From Arthrobacter echini (lineage in GTDB: Bacteria; Actinomycetota; Actinomycetes; Actinomycetales; Micrococcaceae): 64,000 nt of DNA. Positions 28,018-37,233 of the stretch are shown in pieces (positions within the stretch are counted from its first letter, which is position 1; every line of letters starts with the position of its first letter). The DNA is taken from NCBI RefSeq assembly GCF_004803505.1, contig NZ_SSWH01000011.1:1-64000 (forward strand). Direction: 5' to 3'. The notes below the pieces were generated by a model. That model was not told the origin of the DNA. It saw only the letters and a program-made list of their open reading frames with translations, and ran no database searches. The translations under genes were made by a program, and so were the position numbers.

Positions 28018-28467
28018 GTGAGCACCTTTTCCCGGGACCTGCTGTCGATCGTGTACGCGAGCAGTGCGGCCCACCCGTTCGGCGACGGGGAACTCGGTGA
28101 CCTGCTGGCACTGAGCCGGAGGAACAACGCCGACGCCGACCTGACCGGCGTGCTGCTCTACCGCAGCGGACAGTTCCTCCAGGTCATCGAGGGCCCGAGC
28201 GACGTCCTGCGCGAACGCATGTCGATCATTGCAGCCGATCCGAGGCACCTCGACGTGCGCATCCTCTTCCAGGAGACGATCGACGAGCGCCACTTCCCCG
28301 ACTGGACCATGGCGTTCGAGCCGGCCTCCGACGTGAGCATCGACGAGATCCCCGGCTTCCGCACCTCACTGTCCGACATCGAGGGCGACGACGACGCACA
28401 GCGATCCATCACGACCCTGCGCGAGCTCATCCACTGGTTCCGGGACAGGACCTCCCAGCGCAGCTGA
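28018..28467 (+). CDS. BLUF-domain blue-light sensor protein
   Basis: This 149-residue protein is essentially one BLUF domain, which binds FAD and senses blue light. The photocycle residues sit at the spacing found in AppA (Tyr21, Asn45, Gln63): Tyr13 (SIVYAS), Asn37 (SRRNNADADLTG) and Gln55 (GQFLQVIEGP). The RHLDVRILFQETIDERHFPDWTMAF part completes the fold. About 45 residues follow the core, enough for the two C-terminal helices of short BLUF proteins. There is no output domain, so it must act on a partner. The GTG at 28018 gives the family N-terminus. It is divergent from ptsI (143 bp apart). Confidence 0.92.
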   Translation: MSTFSRDLLSIVYASSAAHPFGDGELGDLLALSRRNNADADLTGVLLYRSGQFLQVIEGPSDVLRERMSIIAADPRHLDVRILFQETIDERHFPDWTMAFEPASDVSIDEIPGFRTSLSDIEGDDDAQRSITTLRELIHWFRDRTSQRS

Positions 28468-28516
28468 TCTGCGCCTGACGACCTGCGATGCGCTGTGTCC
28501 TGCGTGGGCTGACTGG

Positions 28517-29245
28517 TCAGGGAAGCGTACGGGAGAGGAACTCCACCGTCCGCGACCAGGCTGCCGCCGAGGCAGTCGCGTGATGGAACTGCGGGTGGGG
28601 ATTGTCGAAGGCGTGATCGGCGCCGGGATAGGTGTGGAATTCCGTCTTCCCTCCAGCCGTCACAGCTTCCTCGATCGCTGCGACCTGATCAGCGGCGATG
28701 TAGCTGTCCGACTCACCGAAGTGATGCAGCTGAGGACACCGGACCCGATCCGCCAGCCCGAGCAGCCCCGGCAGCGCCGAACCGTAATAGCTGACCAGCG
28801 TCGAGGGATCGCCCTCGGCGGCGATGGCGAACGCCAACCCACCACCGAAACAGAAACCGATCAGGCCGGGGTTCCCCACGACGTCGTCCTGGCCGCTCAA
28901 CCACTCCAGCGCCGCAACGCCCTCGCCGACCGCCGTTTCCCAGTCCACCTCACCGGCCAGGGCCAGGGCCTGCTGCAGGAAGTCGTCGCGAGTCTCGTCC
29001 ACGCTCTGCGCTGGAAGGCGGTGGTAGAACTCCGGTGCCAGAACCACATAGCCCAGATCTGCCAGGTCGGCCGCGCGATCCCGGATGTACTCGCTGACCC
29101 CGAAGATCTCCTGGCACAGCACCAGCCCCGGGCCGTGCCCCGAATCCGGGAGCCACAGGTAGCCGGGTAGCGAACCCTCGGCCATTTCGATGCTCACCGT
29201 TCGCGGCTGCGTTTTCTGCGTGGACTCGTCGTCAATGCTGGTCAC
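28517..29245 (-). CDS. Dienelactone hydrolase family protein
   Basis: This cytosolic alpha/beta hydrolase of 242 residues has the DLH catalytic triad: Cys132 in GFCFGGGLAFA, Asp180 in GESDSYI and His211 in GADHAFDNP. The EIFGVSEYIRDRAADLADLGYVVLAPE stretch is typical of carboxymethylenebutenolidase relatives. No catechol-pathway genes are nearby, so the real substrate may be another ester or lactone. It converges with the BLUF gene. Confidence 0.92.
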   Translation of the reverse strand: MTSIDDESTQKTQPRTVSIEMAEGSLPGYLWLPDSGHGPGLVLCQEIFGVSEYIRDRAADLADLGYVVLAPEFYHRLPAQSVDETRDDFLQQALALAGEVDWETAVGEGVAALEWLSGQDDVVGNPGLIGFCFGGGLAFAIAAEGDPSTLVSYYGSALPGLLGLADRVRCPQLHHFGESDSYIAADQVAAIEEAVTAGGKTEFHTYPGADHAFDNPHPQFHHATASAAAWSRTVEFLSRTLP

Positions 29246-29326
29246 AGCTCATGCTTGCACACGCCGCGACCCCGACCAAGGAGCGCACCACTGGCGCAGG
29301 GTTCTCCTGATTACTAGTCTCGGTGG

Positions 29327-29452
29327 ATGCCCGACTACCCGCAGTTCCTCCACACGGTCCTGGATACCACCGACGTGCGAGGGCTGGCCGAGGAACCGCT
29401 GTACGTCCATGCGGATCCGGCCGGTCACCCGTTCTGCATCTTCGTTGCCTAG
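29327..29452 (+). pseudogene. VOC/glyoxalase-family gene reduced by an internal deletion
   Basis: A 41-codon frame joins the two ends of a vicinal-oxygen-chelate protein. It begins PDYPQFLHTVLDTTDVRGLAE, the usual entry of these small proteins, and passes directly to EPLYVHADPAGHPFCIF, the usual exit. About 80 central residues, including the metal ligands, are missing, and the joint is in frame. The product would not fold as a VOC domain. It precedes the MFS gene by 71 bp. Confidence 0.7.
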
Positions 29453-29523
29453 AACCTTCAGGCACCGGCCCACCGCCACTGAACTCACTACCATCCAGTC
29501 CGTACCGACGATGAGGTCGACCG

Positions 29524-30765
29524 ATGAGTTCCACCACGTCCGCCTGGCGAAACGTCTGGGGAAACCGGGCCCTCGCACCTCTGGCGATCTCGACGACAGC
29601 TGCGGGGCTGAGCTTCTACGTCCCGGTCAGCGCACTGTTCCTCATGGACCGAGGCCAGTCGTTGTCGGACATCTTCATCTTCGAGAGCATCCTCGTCGCG
29701 ACCATCATGCTCACGGAGATACCGGCCGGCCTCGTCGCGGACCGGATCGACCGCCGCTTCGTGATCATCGCCGGGTTCGTCCTGAACGCGGTAGCCGAAA
29801 TACTGTTCGCGTCCAGTGGTTCGTTCGTCGGATTCGCAGTTTCCTTCGCGATCAGCGGCGCCGGCATCGCCATGCTCACCGGCGTGCAGGAGGCGTACAT
29901 TTATGACTCCCTCGGCCCCGATGCCGACAGAGCATCGGTCGGTGTCTACGGACAGCTGAGCTCGCTCGACCTGATCGCGGGGGTAGGCGCCGCCGTCGTC
30001 GGCGGGCTTCTGGCAGAGATCGATATCGGCTGGCCGGCAGTAGCTGCTGCAACGGCCGCAGTCCTCGCCGCCGCCGCTGCCTGCTTCCTGCCGTCCCAGC
30101 TGCCGGAGCCCGAGGACGCCGAGCAGGAACTGGAGTCTGCTCTCACACACCTTGCGACGGGTATCCGCGTTCTGTTCACCACGCCGATACTCCTCTACGT
30201 CGCGGTGGCGTCGAGCGCCTCGTTCGTGCTCTTCAACGCGGTGTTCACACTGAATCAGCCACTTTTCTCGCAGGCTGAAATACCCGTTGCGGTCTGGGGC
30301 GTCATCGGAGGCGGGGCTCAACTCGTGGCCGCGCTTTACAACCACCATGCCGGCAGGATCGAGCATGCCCTCGGGCGGAAGTACGCCCTGTTCGTCGCCA
30401 TGAGCTTCGGCGTTGTCGGCTTCATCCTCATGGCGACGCCGCAGGCGCCGCTGGTGATCCTCGGTTTCGTCCTCGTGGTGCTCGGCATGAATGCACGCGG
30501 GCCGATCACCACAGCTGTCGCCAACCGGGTGATTCCCAGAGGTCGCCGGGCCACCGTGCTGAACGTCGCGAGTTCCATCGGAAGCCTCGTGGGAATCGCT
30601 GCCAACCCGGTGATCGGGGCTGGTGCGGATGCGAGCACCACTCTCACTGTCGTTGCCATCGGAGGGGTGCTGCTCGTCGTCGCCGTCACGTGGATCCTGG
30701 TGGCGAACAGGTACCTGGACGAGCCGTCAGCGGAGGAAGAGAGTACGCCGGCTACGACAGTGTGA
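29524..30765 (+). CDS. MFS transporter
   Basis: This 413-residue protein has about twelve transmembrane helices. The helix 2-3 loop motif is GLVADRIDRRFVI (MFS motif A, GxLaDrxGrk). It has an acidic C-terminal tail (DEPSAEEESTPATTV). It resembles drug or metabolite exporters, but no substrate signature is visible. The ATG at 29524 has a weak GATGAGG upstream. It is convergent with the glutamate-cysteine ligase-like gene, 15 bp between stops. Confidence 0.88.
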   Translation: MSSTTSAWRNVWGNRALAPLAISTTAAGLSFYVPVSALFLMDRGQSLSDIFIFESILVATIMLTEIPAGLVADRIDRRFVIIAGFVLNAVAEILFASSGSFVGFAVSFAISGAGIAMLTGVQEAYIYDSLGPDADRASVGVYGQLSSLDLIAGVGAAVVGGLLAEIDIGWPAVAAATAAVLAAAAACFLPSQLPEPEDAEQELESALTHLATGIRVLFTTPILLYVAVASSASFVLFNAVFTLNQPLFSQAEIPVAVWGVIGGGAQLVAALYNHHAGRIEHALGRKYALFVAMSFGVVGFILMATPQAPLVILGFVLVVLGMNARGPITTAVANRVIPRGRRATVLNVASSIGSLVGIAANPVIGAGADASTTLTVVAIGGVLLVVAVTWILVANRYLDEPSAEEESTPATTV

Positions 30766-30780
30766 GATGACTGTGAACAA

Positions 30781-31920
30781 CTAGGCGCGCAGCTGCTGCA
30801 CCATGTCGAGCACGACGGCGCGGAGGTCGCCGTCGTTCTCCTCCGCGACGCGACGCTGGCGCTGATACCCGGCGCCGCGCTGCATGATCGCCTCGACGTC
30901 CGCGAGCTCCCTGCTGCAGCCGAGCCTGCGGGCAATGGGCTCCAGCCGGGTGAGGACCTCGGCGAGGTGGTCGGTGACGAGCTGTTCGTTACCGGCGGCG
31001 TCGAGGATGATGATTGCGTCGAGGCCGTACCGCGCGGCCCGCCACTTGTTCTCCTGGATGTGCCAGGGCTGCATGGTGGGGATCACCCCGCCGGCGTCGA
31101 GCGTGTCGGAGAACTCCTGGACCAGGCACTGGGTCAGGGCGGCCACCGCACCCACGTCCTGCAGTGTCGAGAGACCGTCGCACACCCGCATCTCCACCGT
31201 GCCGAGATTCGGGACCGGCCGGATGTCCCAGCGGATCTCGCTGACGGAGTCGATCACCCCGGTGGTGGACATGTCCTGCACGTAGGACTCGTAGCCGGCC
31301 CAGTCGTCGAAGTGGAAGGGAAGACCGGCGGTGGGCAACTGCTGGAACATGAGGGCCCGCTGCGAGGCGTAGCCGGTGTCCTCACCGCCCCAGAACGGCG
31401 ACGACGCCGAGAGCGCCTGGAAGTGCGGCACGTAGTTCAGCAGACCGTCGACCACCGGCAGCGCCTTGTCGCGCCGGTCGAGACCCACGTGGACGTGCAC
31501 GCCGTAGATGACCATCTGCTTCCCCCACCACTGCGTGCGGTCGATCAGTTTCGCGTAGCGTTCGCGATTCGTCACCTGCTGGGCGCGCGGCGCGCTGAAG
31601 GGGTGCGAACCCGCGCAGAACAGCTCCACTCCCATCGGATCGGTGACCTCACGGACTGCGGCGAGCGAGCGGGCGAGATCCTCCTTGGCCTCACCGACCG
31701 TGGTGCAGACGCCGGTGACGAGTTCCACGGTGTTCAGCAGGAGTTCCTGCTTGATGTGCGGGTGTTCCTCGTCCTCCTGCATTTCCGGATGGTTCGCGCT
31801 GACTCCGCGGAGCACCTGGTCCGCAACGGAGACCAGTTCTCCGTTGTAACGGTCCACCAGGGCGAGTTCCCATTCGACACCGAGGGTCGACTGGGCAGAC
31901 TGCGCGAAATCAATGGTCAC
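30781..31920 (-). CDS. YbdK-type glutamate-cysteine ligase (carboxylate-amine ligase)
   Basis: This 379-residue enzyme of the GCS2 family activates a carboxylate with ATP and joins it to an amine; E. coli YbdK has weak glutamate-cysteine ligase activity. Motifs are TLGVEWELALVDR, GSHPFSAPRAQQV, YGVHVHVGLDRRD and the metal site EIRWDIRPVPNLGTVEMRVCD. Actinomycetes often use such enzymes in thiol or ergothioneine metabolism, but no egt or msh genes are adjacent. The start overlaps no neighbour. The upstream 170 bp separate it from the divergent shikimate dehydrogenase-like gene. Confidence 0.9.
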   Translation of the reverse strand: MTIDFAQSAQSTLGVEWELALVDRYNGELVSVADQVLRGVSANHPEMQEDEEHPHIKQELLLNTVELVTGVCTTVGEAKEDLARSLAAVREVTDPMGVELFCAGSHPFSAPRAQQVTNRERYAKLIDRTQWWGKQMVIYGVHVHVGLDRRDKALPVVDGLLNYVPHFQALSASSPFWGGEDTGYASQRALMFQQLPTAGLPFHFDDWAGYESYVQDMSTTGVIDSVSEIRWDIRPVPNLGTVEMRVCDGLSTLQDVGAVAALTQCLVQEFSDTLDAGGVIPTMQPWHIQENKWRAARYGLDAIIILDAAGNEQLVTDHLAEVLTRLEPIARRLGCSRELADVEAIMQRGAGYQRQRRVAEENDGDLRAVVLDMVQQLRA

Positions 31921-32092
31921 CGGTGTACTCCTGGACTGTACGGACGGAAGGATAAGGCCTCTGGAGTGCGCCGTCGCGGGGGAGGACCGAGGTCAAGTGT
32001 AGTGAGGCCCTGCGGTCATGAGGGTCCTGCGTCGCCCGGATGTCACAGGGTCACGGCGATGCACGAATACAGTGTCAGGGCAGAATGGGCGC

Positions 32093-32905
32093 GTGCCCAT
32101 TCTGAACAAAGACATGACCCTGTGCATCTCCCTGGCCGCGCGGCCGACCGACATCGGCACGCGCTTCCACAACTATCTCTACGAGGAGCTGGGCCTGAAC
32201 TACATCTACAAGGCCTTCACCACCACGGACCTGCCGGCGGCCATCACCGGTGTGCGCGGGCTCGGTATCCGTGGCTGCGCCATCTCGATGCCGTTCAAGG
32301 AGGACGTGATCGCCCTGGTGGACCGCCTGGATCCGTCCGCGCAGGCCATCGACTCCGTCAACACCATCGTGAACGACGACGGCGTCCTCACCGCCTACAA
32401 CACCGACTACCTCGCGGTGGCACGCCTGCTGCGTGGGCACGCCGTTCCGGCCACGCATTCGGTGCTCGTCCGCGGCTCCGGGGGGATGGCCAAGGCCGTC
32501 GTCGCAGCACTGCGCGATGCCGGCTTCGATCGGGTCCGGATCGTTGCCCGCAACGAGCGCACCGGCCGCGCGCTCGCCGGGCAGTACGGCTTTGCGTGGC
32601 AGGCGGAGGTGGAGGAGCCGGCGGCGGATCTGCTCATCAACGTGACGCCGCTGGGCATGACGGGTGACGACGCCGACGTCGTCGCCTTCCCGCAGCACGC
32701 CATTGACGCCGCCCGCGTGGTGTTCGACGTCGTCGCCTCCCCCTCGGAGACGCCGCTCGTCATCGCGGCGCGGGAGACAGGGAAACCGGTGATCACGGGT
32801 GCGGAGGTGGTAGCCCTGCAGGCCGAGGAGCAGTTCGTCCTCTACACGAGCATCAGGCCCACGCCCGAGCAGGTCCGGGCAGCGGGGAAGTTCTCGCGCC
32901 GGTAG
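32093..32905 (+). CDS. Shikimate dehydrogenase-like protein (SdhL/HI0607 type)
   Basis: This 270-residue NAD(P)-dependent enzyme is of the AroE fold but belongs to the SdhL branch, first described in Haemophilus HI0607. The catalytic Lys69 (SMPFKED) and Asp105 (YNTDYLA) are present, as is the LVRGSGGMAKAVVAAL nucleotide loop. Members have very low shikimate activity, so the true substrate is unknown. The GTG at 32093 gives the conserved N-terminus PILNKDMTLCISLAARPTDIG; upstream in-frame codons add unconserved residues. Confidence 0.88.
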   Translation: MPILNKDMTLCISLAARPTDIGTRFHNYLYEELGLNYIYKAFTTTDLPAAITGVRGLGIRGCAISMPFKEDVIALVDRLDPSAQAIDSVNTIVNDDGVLTAYNTDYLAVARLLRGHAVPATHSVLVRGSGGMAKAVVAALRDAGFDRVRIVARNERTGRALAGQYGFAWQAEVEEPAADLLINVTPLGMTGDDADVVAFPQHAIDAARVVFDVVASPSETPLVIAARETGKPVITGAEVVALQAEEQFVLYTSIRPTPEQVRAAGKFSRR

Positions 32906-32996
32906 CGGACCTGCCGATCGGCACATACCGAGGTAGCTCTCTTGCCAAGCGGGCCGAACGGGTCCACAGTGTGGTGGAAACCCAGGGAGGGACAGC

Positions 32997-34466
32997 ATGA
33001 GCACTTCCGCCGAACGGGCGTCCGACGCACCGACCACCACCGCTCAACCGGAGCTCAAACGGGTCCTGGGACCGAAGCTGCTGCTGCTGTTCATCGTCGG
33101 GGACATCCTCGGAGCAGGGGTGTACGCCGTCACCGGGACCATGGCGGGGACGGTCGGAGGGATCGTCTGGCTCCCGTTCCTGCTCGCGTTCATCGTGGCG
33201 ACCATGACGGCGCTGTCCTATCTGGAACTCGTCACGCAGTACCCCCAGGCCGCCGGCGCCGCGCTGTACACGCACAAGGCATTCGGCATCCACTTCGTCA
33301 CGTTCCTGGTCGCGTTCGCCGTGGTGTGCTCCGGGATCACCAGCGCGTCCACGTCGGCGAACGTCCTGGCCCAGAACTTCTTCGGCGGGCTCGAGGTCAA
33401 CGGCTGGCTGGACGCGCCCGGGCAGGGCGTGATCACCCTTGTGGCGCTGGGTTTCATGCTGCTGCTCGCCGTCATCAATCTGCGCGGCGTCGGGGAGAGC
33501 GTCAAGTTCAACGTGGTGCTGACGCTGGTCGAGATGACGGCACTGTGCATCGTGATCGGTGTCGGCTTCTACGCGATGGCGCAGGGCAACGGCAACATCG
33601 GCGAGATCTTCGTGTTCTCGGACCAACAGGACAAGGGCCTGTTCCTCGCGGTGACCGCCGCGACCTCCATCGCCTTCTTCGCGATGGTCGGCTTCGAGGA
33701 CTCGGTCAACATGGTGGAGGAGACCCAGAACCCCGAGCGGATCTTCCCACGCACCATGCTGACGGGACTCGGGATCGCCGTCGTCTTCTACATGCTGGTC
33801 GCCATCTCCGTGGTCACGGTGCTGAGCCCCACCGAGCTGGAGAGCATCCGTGAGTCCGAGGGTGCCGCACTGCTCGAGGTGGTGCAGAAGGGCTCCCCGG
33901 GCTTCCCGATCGAGCGGATCTTCCCGTTCCTGGCGGTCTTCGCCGTGGCCAACACGGCCCTGATCAATATGCTCATGGCCAGCCGGCTGATCTACGGGAT
34001 GGCCCGGCAGGGGATCCTGCCCCGCCCGCTCGGGAGGGTCCTGCCGGTGCGGCTGACACCCTGGGCCGGCATCGCCTTCTCCACCGTGCTCGCCCTCGGC
34101 CTGATCATCTACGTCACGAGCGATCCGGACAGCAACATCGTGGCCAATCTCTCGGGTACCACGGCCTTTTTGCTCCTGTGCGTCTTCACGGTGGTGAACA
34201 TCGCCTGCGTGGTGCTGCGGCGCAAGCGCGACCCGAACAGGAAGGTCTTCTTCACCTCGCCAGGGCCCATGCCGATCGTCGCTGCCATCCTGTGCGCGTT
34301 CCTCGCCGGACCCTGGGTGGGACGCGACGTCATCCAGTACCAGATTGCCGGCGGCCTCATGCTCATCGGCGTGGTGCTCTGGTTCATCACATGGCTGATC
34401 AACCGGAGGACCAATACCAGGCCCGGAGATCCGGCCCTGCTGGAGAGCTCCGGACCTGCGGACTGA
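32997..34466 (+). CDS. APC-family amino acid permease
   Basis: This 489-residue membrane protein has about twelve helices. The unwound helix 1 signature is FIVGDILGAGVYAVTG. It has SYLELVTQYPQAAGAALYTHKAFG in helix 3 and FFAMVGFEDSVNMVEETQNPERIFPR in the helix 6-7 loop, typical of APC transporters. It could import or exchange amino acids or polyamines. A GGGAGGGAC ribosome-binding site precedes the ATG. The phzF-like gene follows after 18 bp, so they may share a transcript. Confidence 0.92.
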   Translation: MSTSAERASDAPTTTAQPELKRVLGPKLLLLFIVGDILGAGVYAVTGTMAGTVGGIVWLPFLLAFIVATMTALSYLELVTQYPQAAGAALYTHKAFGIHFVTFLVAFAVVCSGITSASTSANVLAQNFFGGLEVNGWLDAPGQGVITLVALGFMLLLAVINLRGVGESVKFNVVLTLVEMTALCIVIGVGFYAMAQGNGNIGEIFVFSDQQDKGLFLAVTAATSIAFFAMVGFEDSVNMVEETQNPERIFPRTMLTGLGIAVVFYMLVAISVVTVLSPTELESIRESEGAALLEVVQKGSPGFPIERIFPFLAVFAVANTALINMLMASRLIYGMARQGILPRPLGRVLPVRLTPWAGIAFSTVLALGLIIYVTSDPDSNIVANLSGTTAFLLLCVFTVVNIACVVLRRKRDPNRKVFFTSPGPMPIVAAILCAFLAGPWVGRDVIQYQIAGGLMLIGVVLWFITWLINRRTNTRPGDPALLESSGPAD

Positions 34467-34484
34467 CGCCGGTAGCATCTCCGC

Positions 34485-35351
34485 ATGGAGATCCTCCTCT
34501 ACACAGCGTTCACCGACACCCCCGACGGCGGCAACCCCGCCGGTGTGGTCCTCGACGCCGGACCGCTCACGCCGGCCCGGATGCAGGCCATCGCCGCCGA
34601 TCTCGGGTACGCCGAGAGTGCGTTCCTCACCGACCGGAGTCCCGGCCACGCCTCGGTCCGCTATTTCGCACCCGAATCCGAGATTCCGTTCTGCGGGCAC
34701 GCCACCATCGCCACCGGCGTCGCGCTCGCCGAACGCGAGGGGCCCGGGACCCTTATCCTGGCCACACCGGCGGGGCAGCTCGAGCTCACGACGGAGCGGA
34801 TCGGGGACGGTCTGGTCGCCTCGCTCGTCACGGTCGAGCCGTGGGTGGGGGAGATCGACGACGCCGTCCGGGCCGACCTGCTCAGGCACCTGCGGCTGGA
34901 CGAAGCAGACCTGTCCACCGGACTGCCGGTGATGCTCGCCTTCGCCGGCAATGTCCATCCGATCGTGCCCGTGCAGAGCTCCGCCGTGCTTCACGCCCTC
35001 GACTACGACTACGACGGGCTCAAGACTTTCATGGCCGAGCAGGGCTGGGGCGCGACCATCGCCGTCGTCCACCGGCTCGCGCCGGAGGTCTTCGAGGCTC
35101 GCAATCCGTTCCCGCCCGGTGGTGTCCGCGAGGATCCCGCGACCGGATCCGCCGCGGCAGCCCTCGGGGCGTACCTCCGGGACCGCGGCGAGCTCACGTC
35201 ACCCGCGGTGCTCACGGTGCACCAGGGGTCCGACGTCGGGCGGCCCTCGGTCATCACCGTGGCGATCCCCGAAGCCGGTGGAGTGACCGTCTCGGGCCGG
35301 GCCGTGCAGATCGGCGACTCCTGGCGCGAGGATCCTTCAGCGCCCGGGTAG
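34485..35351 (+). CDS. PhzF-family isomerase/epimerase-like protein
   Basis: This 288-residue protein has the diaminopimelate-epimerase fold of PhzF. The general base Glu44 sits in LGYAESAFL. The anion loop EIPFCGHATIAT and the second GGVREDPATGSAAAALGAYL are intact. Outside phenazine clusters such proteins are of unknown substrate, and no phz genes are present. It lies close behind the APC permease and converges with a GNAT gene 12 bp away. Confidence 0.92.
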   Translation: MEILLYTAFTDTPDGGNPAGVVLDAGPLTPARMQAIAADLGYAESAFLTDRSPGHASVRYFAPESEIPFCGHATIATGVALAEREGPGTLILATPAGQLELTTERIGDGLVASLVTVEPWVGEIDDAVRADLLRHLRLDEADLSTGLPVMLAFAGNVHPIVPVQSSAVLHALDYDYDGLKTFMAEQGWGATIAVVHRLAPEVFEARNPFPPGGVREDPATGSAAAALGAYLRDRGELTSPAVLTVHQGSDVGRPSVITVAIPEAGGVTVSGRAVQIGDSWREDPSAPG

Positions 35352-35363
35352 TACCGTGCAGCG

Positions 35364-35786
35364 TCAGGGCCGGTAGCCGAAAGCGGCCAGTCCCAGCTCC
35401 GGGTGGGGACTGAAGCCCAGGGACCGATAGAACGGGTGGGACAGGGCGGCATCGGCCGTCGAGTCGGCATCGGTGCTCAGGGCGATGAACATGCAGTGGC
35501 GGTAGCGCTCCTGCACATGGAGGACCAGCGCCCGGCCCACGCCGCGGCGCCTGGCGTCGGGGTGCACGAGGATGTCCTGGAGGTAGCAGACGGACTCGTC
35601 GTCGGAGACCGTCCTCGCCAGCCCCAGCAGTGAGCCGTCGTCGTCGCGCACCGTCAGCACGAGATGCGAGCCGGCGAGGCTGCGCTGGAGACGACCCGGA
35701 TCGCGCGTGTAGGCGCTCCAGCCGACGGCGTCGTAGAGCGCGAGGGCTTCGGCGAGCGGTGGGAGGGTCCCTTCGGTGAGCTTCAC
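35364..35786 (-). CDS. GNAT N-acetyltransferase
   Basis: This 140-residue acetyltransferase has a strand DILVHPDARRRGVGRALV carrying the RRGVGRAL acetyl-CoA loop, and an ending HPFYRSLGFSPHPELGLAAFGY. The substrate is unknown. Two GTG starts three codons apart (35786 and 35795) are possible; GGGGTAGG lies just before the outer one. The frame continues upstream to 35927, overlapping ybaK antisense-free coding, which I reject. It follows ybaK on the same strand by 31 bp. Confidence 0.85.
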   Translation of the reverse strand: MKLTEGTLPPLAEALALYDAVGWSAYTRDPGRLQRSLAGSHLVLTVRDDDGSLLGLARTVSDDESVCYLQDILVHPDARRRGVGRALVLHVQERYRHCMFIALSTDADSTADAALSHPFYRSLGFSPHPELGLAAFGYRP

Positions 35787-35817
35787 GCCGGTCACCCTAC
35801 CCCGCGGCCCGCGCCCG

Positions 35818-36312
35818 CTATGGACCGGCGATCGCCGCGAGCCGCGCACCGGTGACGGCGAGCAGATCCGTGGGTGCGAGTTCGATGTCCAGGCCCCGCC
35901 GGCCGCCGGAGACGAGGACCGTGGCATGGTCGAGGACGGACACGTCGACGACGACGGGGGAGCGCTGGCGCTGCCCGATGGGGGAGATCCCGCCGAGCAC
36001 GTAGCCCGTCCGACGCTCGGCCACCGCGGGATCGGCCAGCGCGGCCTTCCGTCCGCCGAGCACGGCGGCGAGGGCCTTCAGGTCGAGCGACCCGTCGACG
36101 GGCACGACGGCGCACGCCAGTGCTCCGTCCACGCTGGTCATCAGGGTCTTGAAGACGCGGACAGGGTCGACGCCGAGCGCCGCGGCGGCTTCGAGACCGT
36201 AGGACGGCGCACCCTCCTCGTGCGTATACGGCCGTTCGGTGAAGGGCACCTGCGCCGCGGTCAGCGCGGCGAGGGCCGGTGTGCCGCGTGATCCGGTCTG
36301 TTTCCTGCCCAT
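35818..36312 (-). CDS. ybaK: YbaK/EbsC-type Cys-tRNA(Pro) deacylase
   Basis: This 164-residue editing protein hydrolyses Cys-tRNA(Pro) misacylated by ProRS. It has the family TPALAALTAAQVPFTERPYTH entry, the VFKTLMTSVDG strand with the catalytic lysine, VPVDGSLDLKALAAVLGGRKA, and the GYVLGGISPIGQRQRSPVVVD loop. It is a standalone bacterial form, not fused to ProRS. It lies ahead of the GNAT gene and 96 bp downstream of the HAD gene. Confidence 0.9.
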   Translation of the reverse strand: MGRKQTGSRGTPALAALTAAQVPFTERPYTHEEGAPSYGLEAAAALGVDPVRVFKTLMTSVDGALACAVVPVDGSLDLKALAAVLGGRKAALADPAVAERRTGYVLGGISPIGQRQRSPVVVDVSVLDHATVLVSGGRRGLDIELAPTDLLAVTGARLAAIAGP

Positions 36313-36408
36313 CGACCCGCCCGGCTCCTGCTTCTCGCGTTGACTACCGACTGCGCATGCTGCTGCTCGTGCCGACTGCTGATTGTGCAGATTGCCGCTC
36401 GTGCCGGG

Positions 36409-37119
36409 TCAGGCGGCTTCGCTCGGGGACGTCAGTGCGTGCAGGGCGCCGTCGTCGAACCCGTCGAGCAGAGCCCGGATGTCCTTGTACACCTCGACGG
36501 CGCCGGCGTCACGGAGCTCGGCCTCACTCGTTCCACCGGAGGCGAGCGCGATGGTCGGGATGCCGAGCTCGGAGGCGGCGATGACGTCCCAGACCGCATC
36601 GCCGACGAAGACGACGTTCGCCGCGTCCAGTCCGCCGGCGTCGAGCGCGGCCTGGAGGATGTCGGGTGCGGGCTTGCTGTTCTCGGCGTCGTCGGTGGTG
36701 GTGGCGGCGGTGATGGCCTCGTCGGCGTCGATGACGGCGCGATTCGCGTCGAGGTCGTCCTGGGAGGCCGAGGAGGCGAGGACGACGACGAGGCCGTCGT
36801 CGGCGCAGCGGCGCACGAGCTCGGTGGCGCCCTCGAAAGCACGCAGGGAAGGCCAGAACGAGGAGAAGATGGCCCCGTGCGTGGAGTCGATCTCGGCGTC
36901 CTGGTCGGCATCCCGGTCCTCGCCCAGCAGGTGCGCCACGAGCTTGTCCCCGCCCATGCCGATGGCCCGGTGGATCTCGGCCATCGCGACGTCGTGACCG
37001 AACCGGCGGAAGGACTGCCACCACGCGATCGTGTGCAGATAGTTGGAATCGACGAGTGTGCCGTCGACGTCGAAGAGGACGCCGTGCCGCGCTGTCGTGT
37101 CCTTCGTGGTGTCCGCCAT
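36409..37119 (-). CDS. HAD-superfamily phosphatase
   Basis: This 236-residue hydrolase has motif I FDVDGTLVDSN (nucleophile Asp17, general acid Asp19), motif II VLASSAS, the motif III lysine in NSKPAPDIL, and motif IV VFVGDAVWDV. The cap inserted after motif I is the C1, helix-only type of the phosphoglycolate/beta-phosphoglucomutase-like subfamily. The substrate is unknown. The start codon ATG at 37119 begins a short polar leader (ADTTKDTTARHG). Confidence 0.9.
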   Translation of the reverse strand: MADTTKDTTARHGVLFDVDGTLVDSNYLHTIAWWQSFRRFGHDVAMAEIHRAIGMGGDKLVAHLLGEDRDADQDAEIDSTHGAIFSSFWPSLRAFEGATELVRRCADDGLVVVLASSASQDDLDANRAVIDADEAITAATTTDDAENSKPAPDILQAALDAGGLDAANVVFVGDAVWDVIAASELGIPTIALASGGTSEAELRDAGAVEVYKDIRALLDGFDDGALHALTSPSEAA

Positions 37120-37233
37120 GGACCTGCCTTCCGTTGATCTGATCCCTGCGTGTCTGCTTCGAGTCTACGAACAGGCTTGCAGGAGCCGCACATCGACCCC
37201 GCGTGTTGCGGGCTCTGCGAATGTGTGGCCCGG

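Noticed and set aside
32853-35072. 739-codon minus-strand frame
   Set aside because: Antisense of the APC permease and PhzF genes; sequence is His/Asp/Arg-rich shadow without a fold.
34485-35351. Phenazine biosynthesis cluster
   Set aside because: Only a PhzF-like protein is found; no other phz genes are adjacent.
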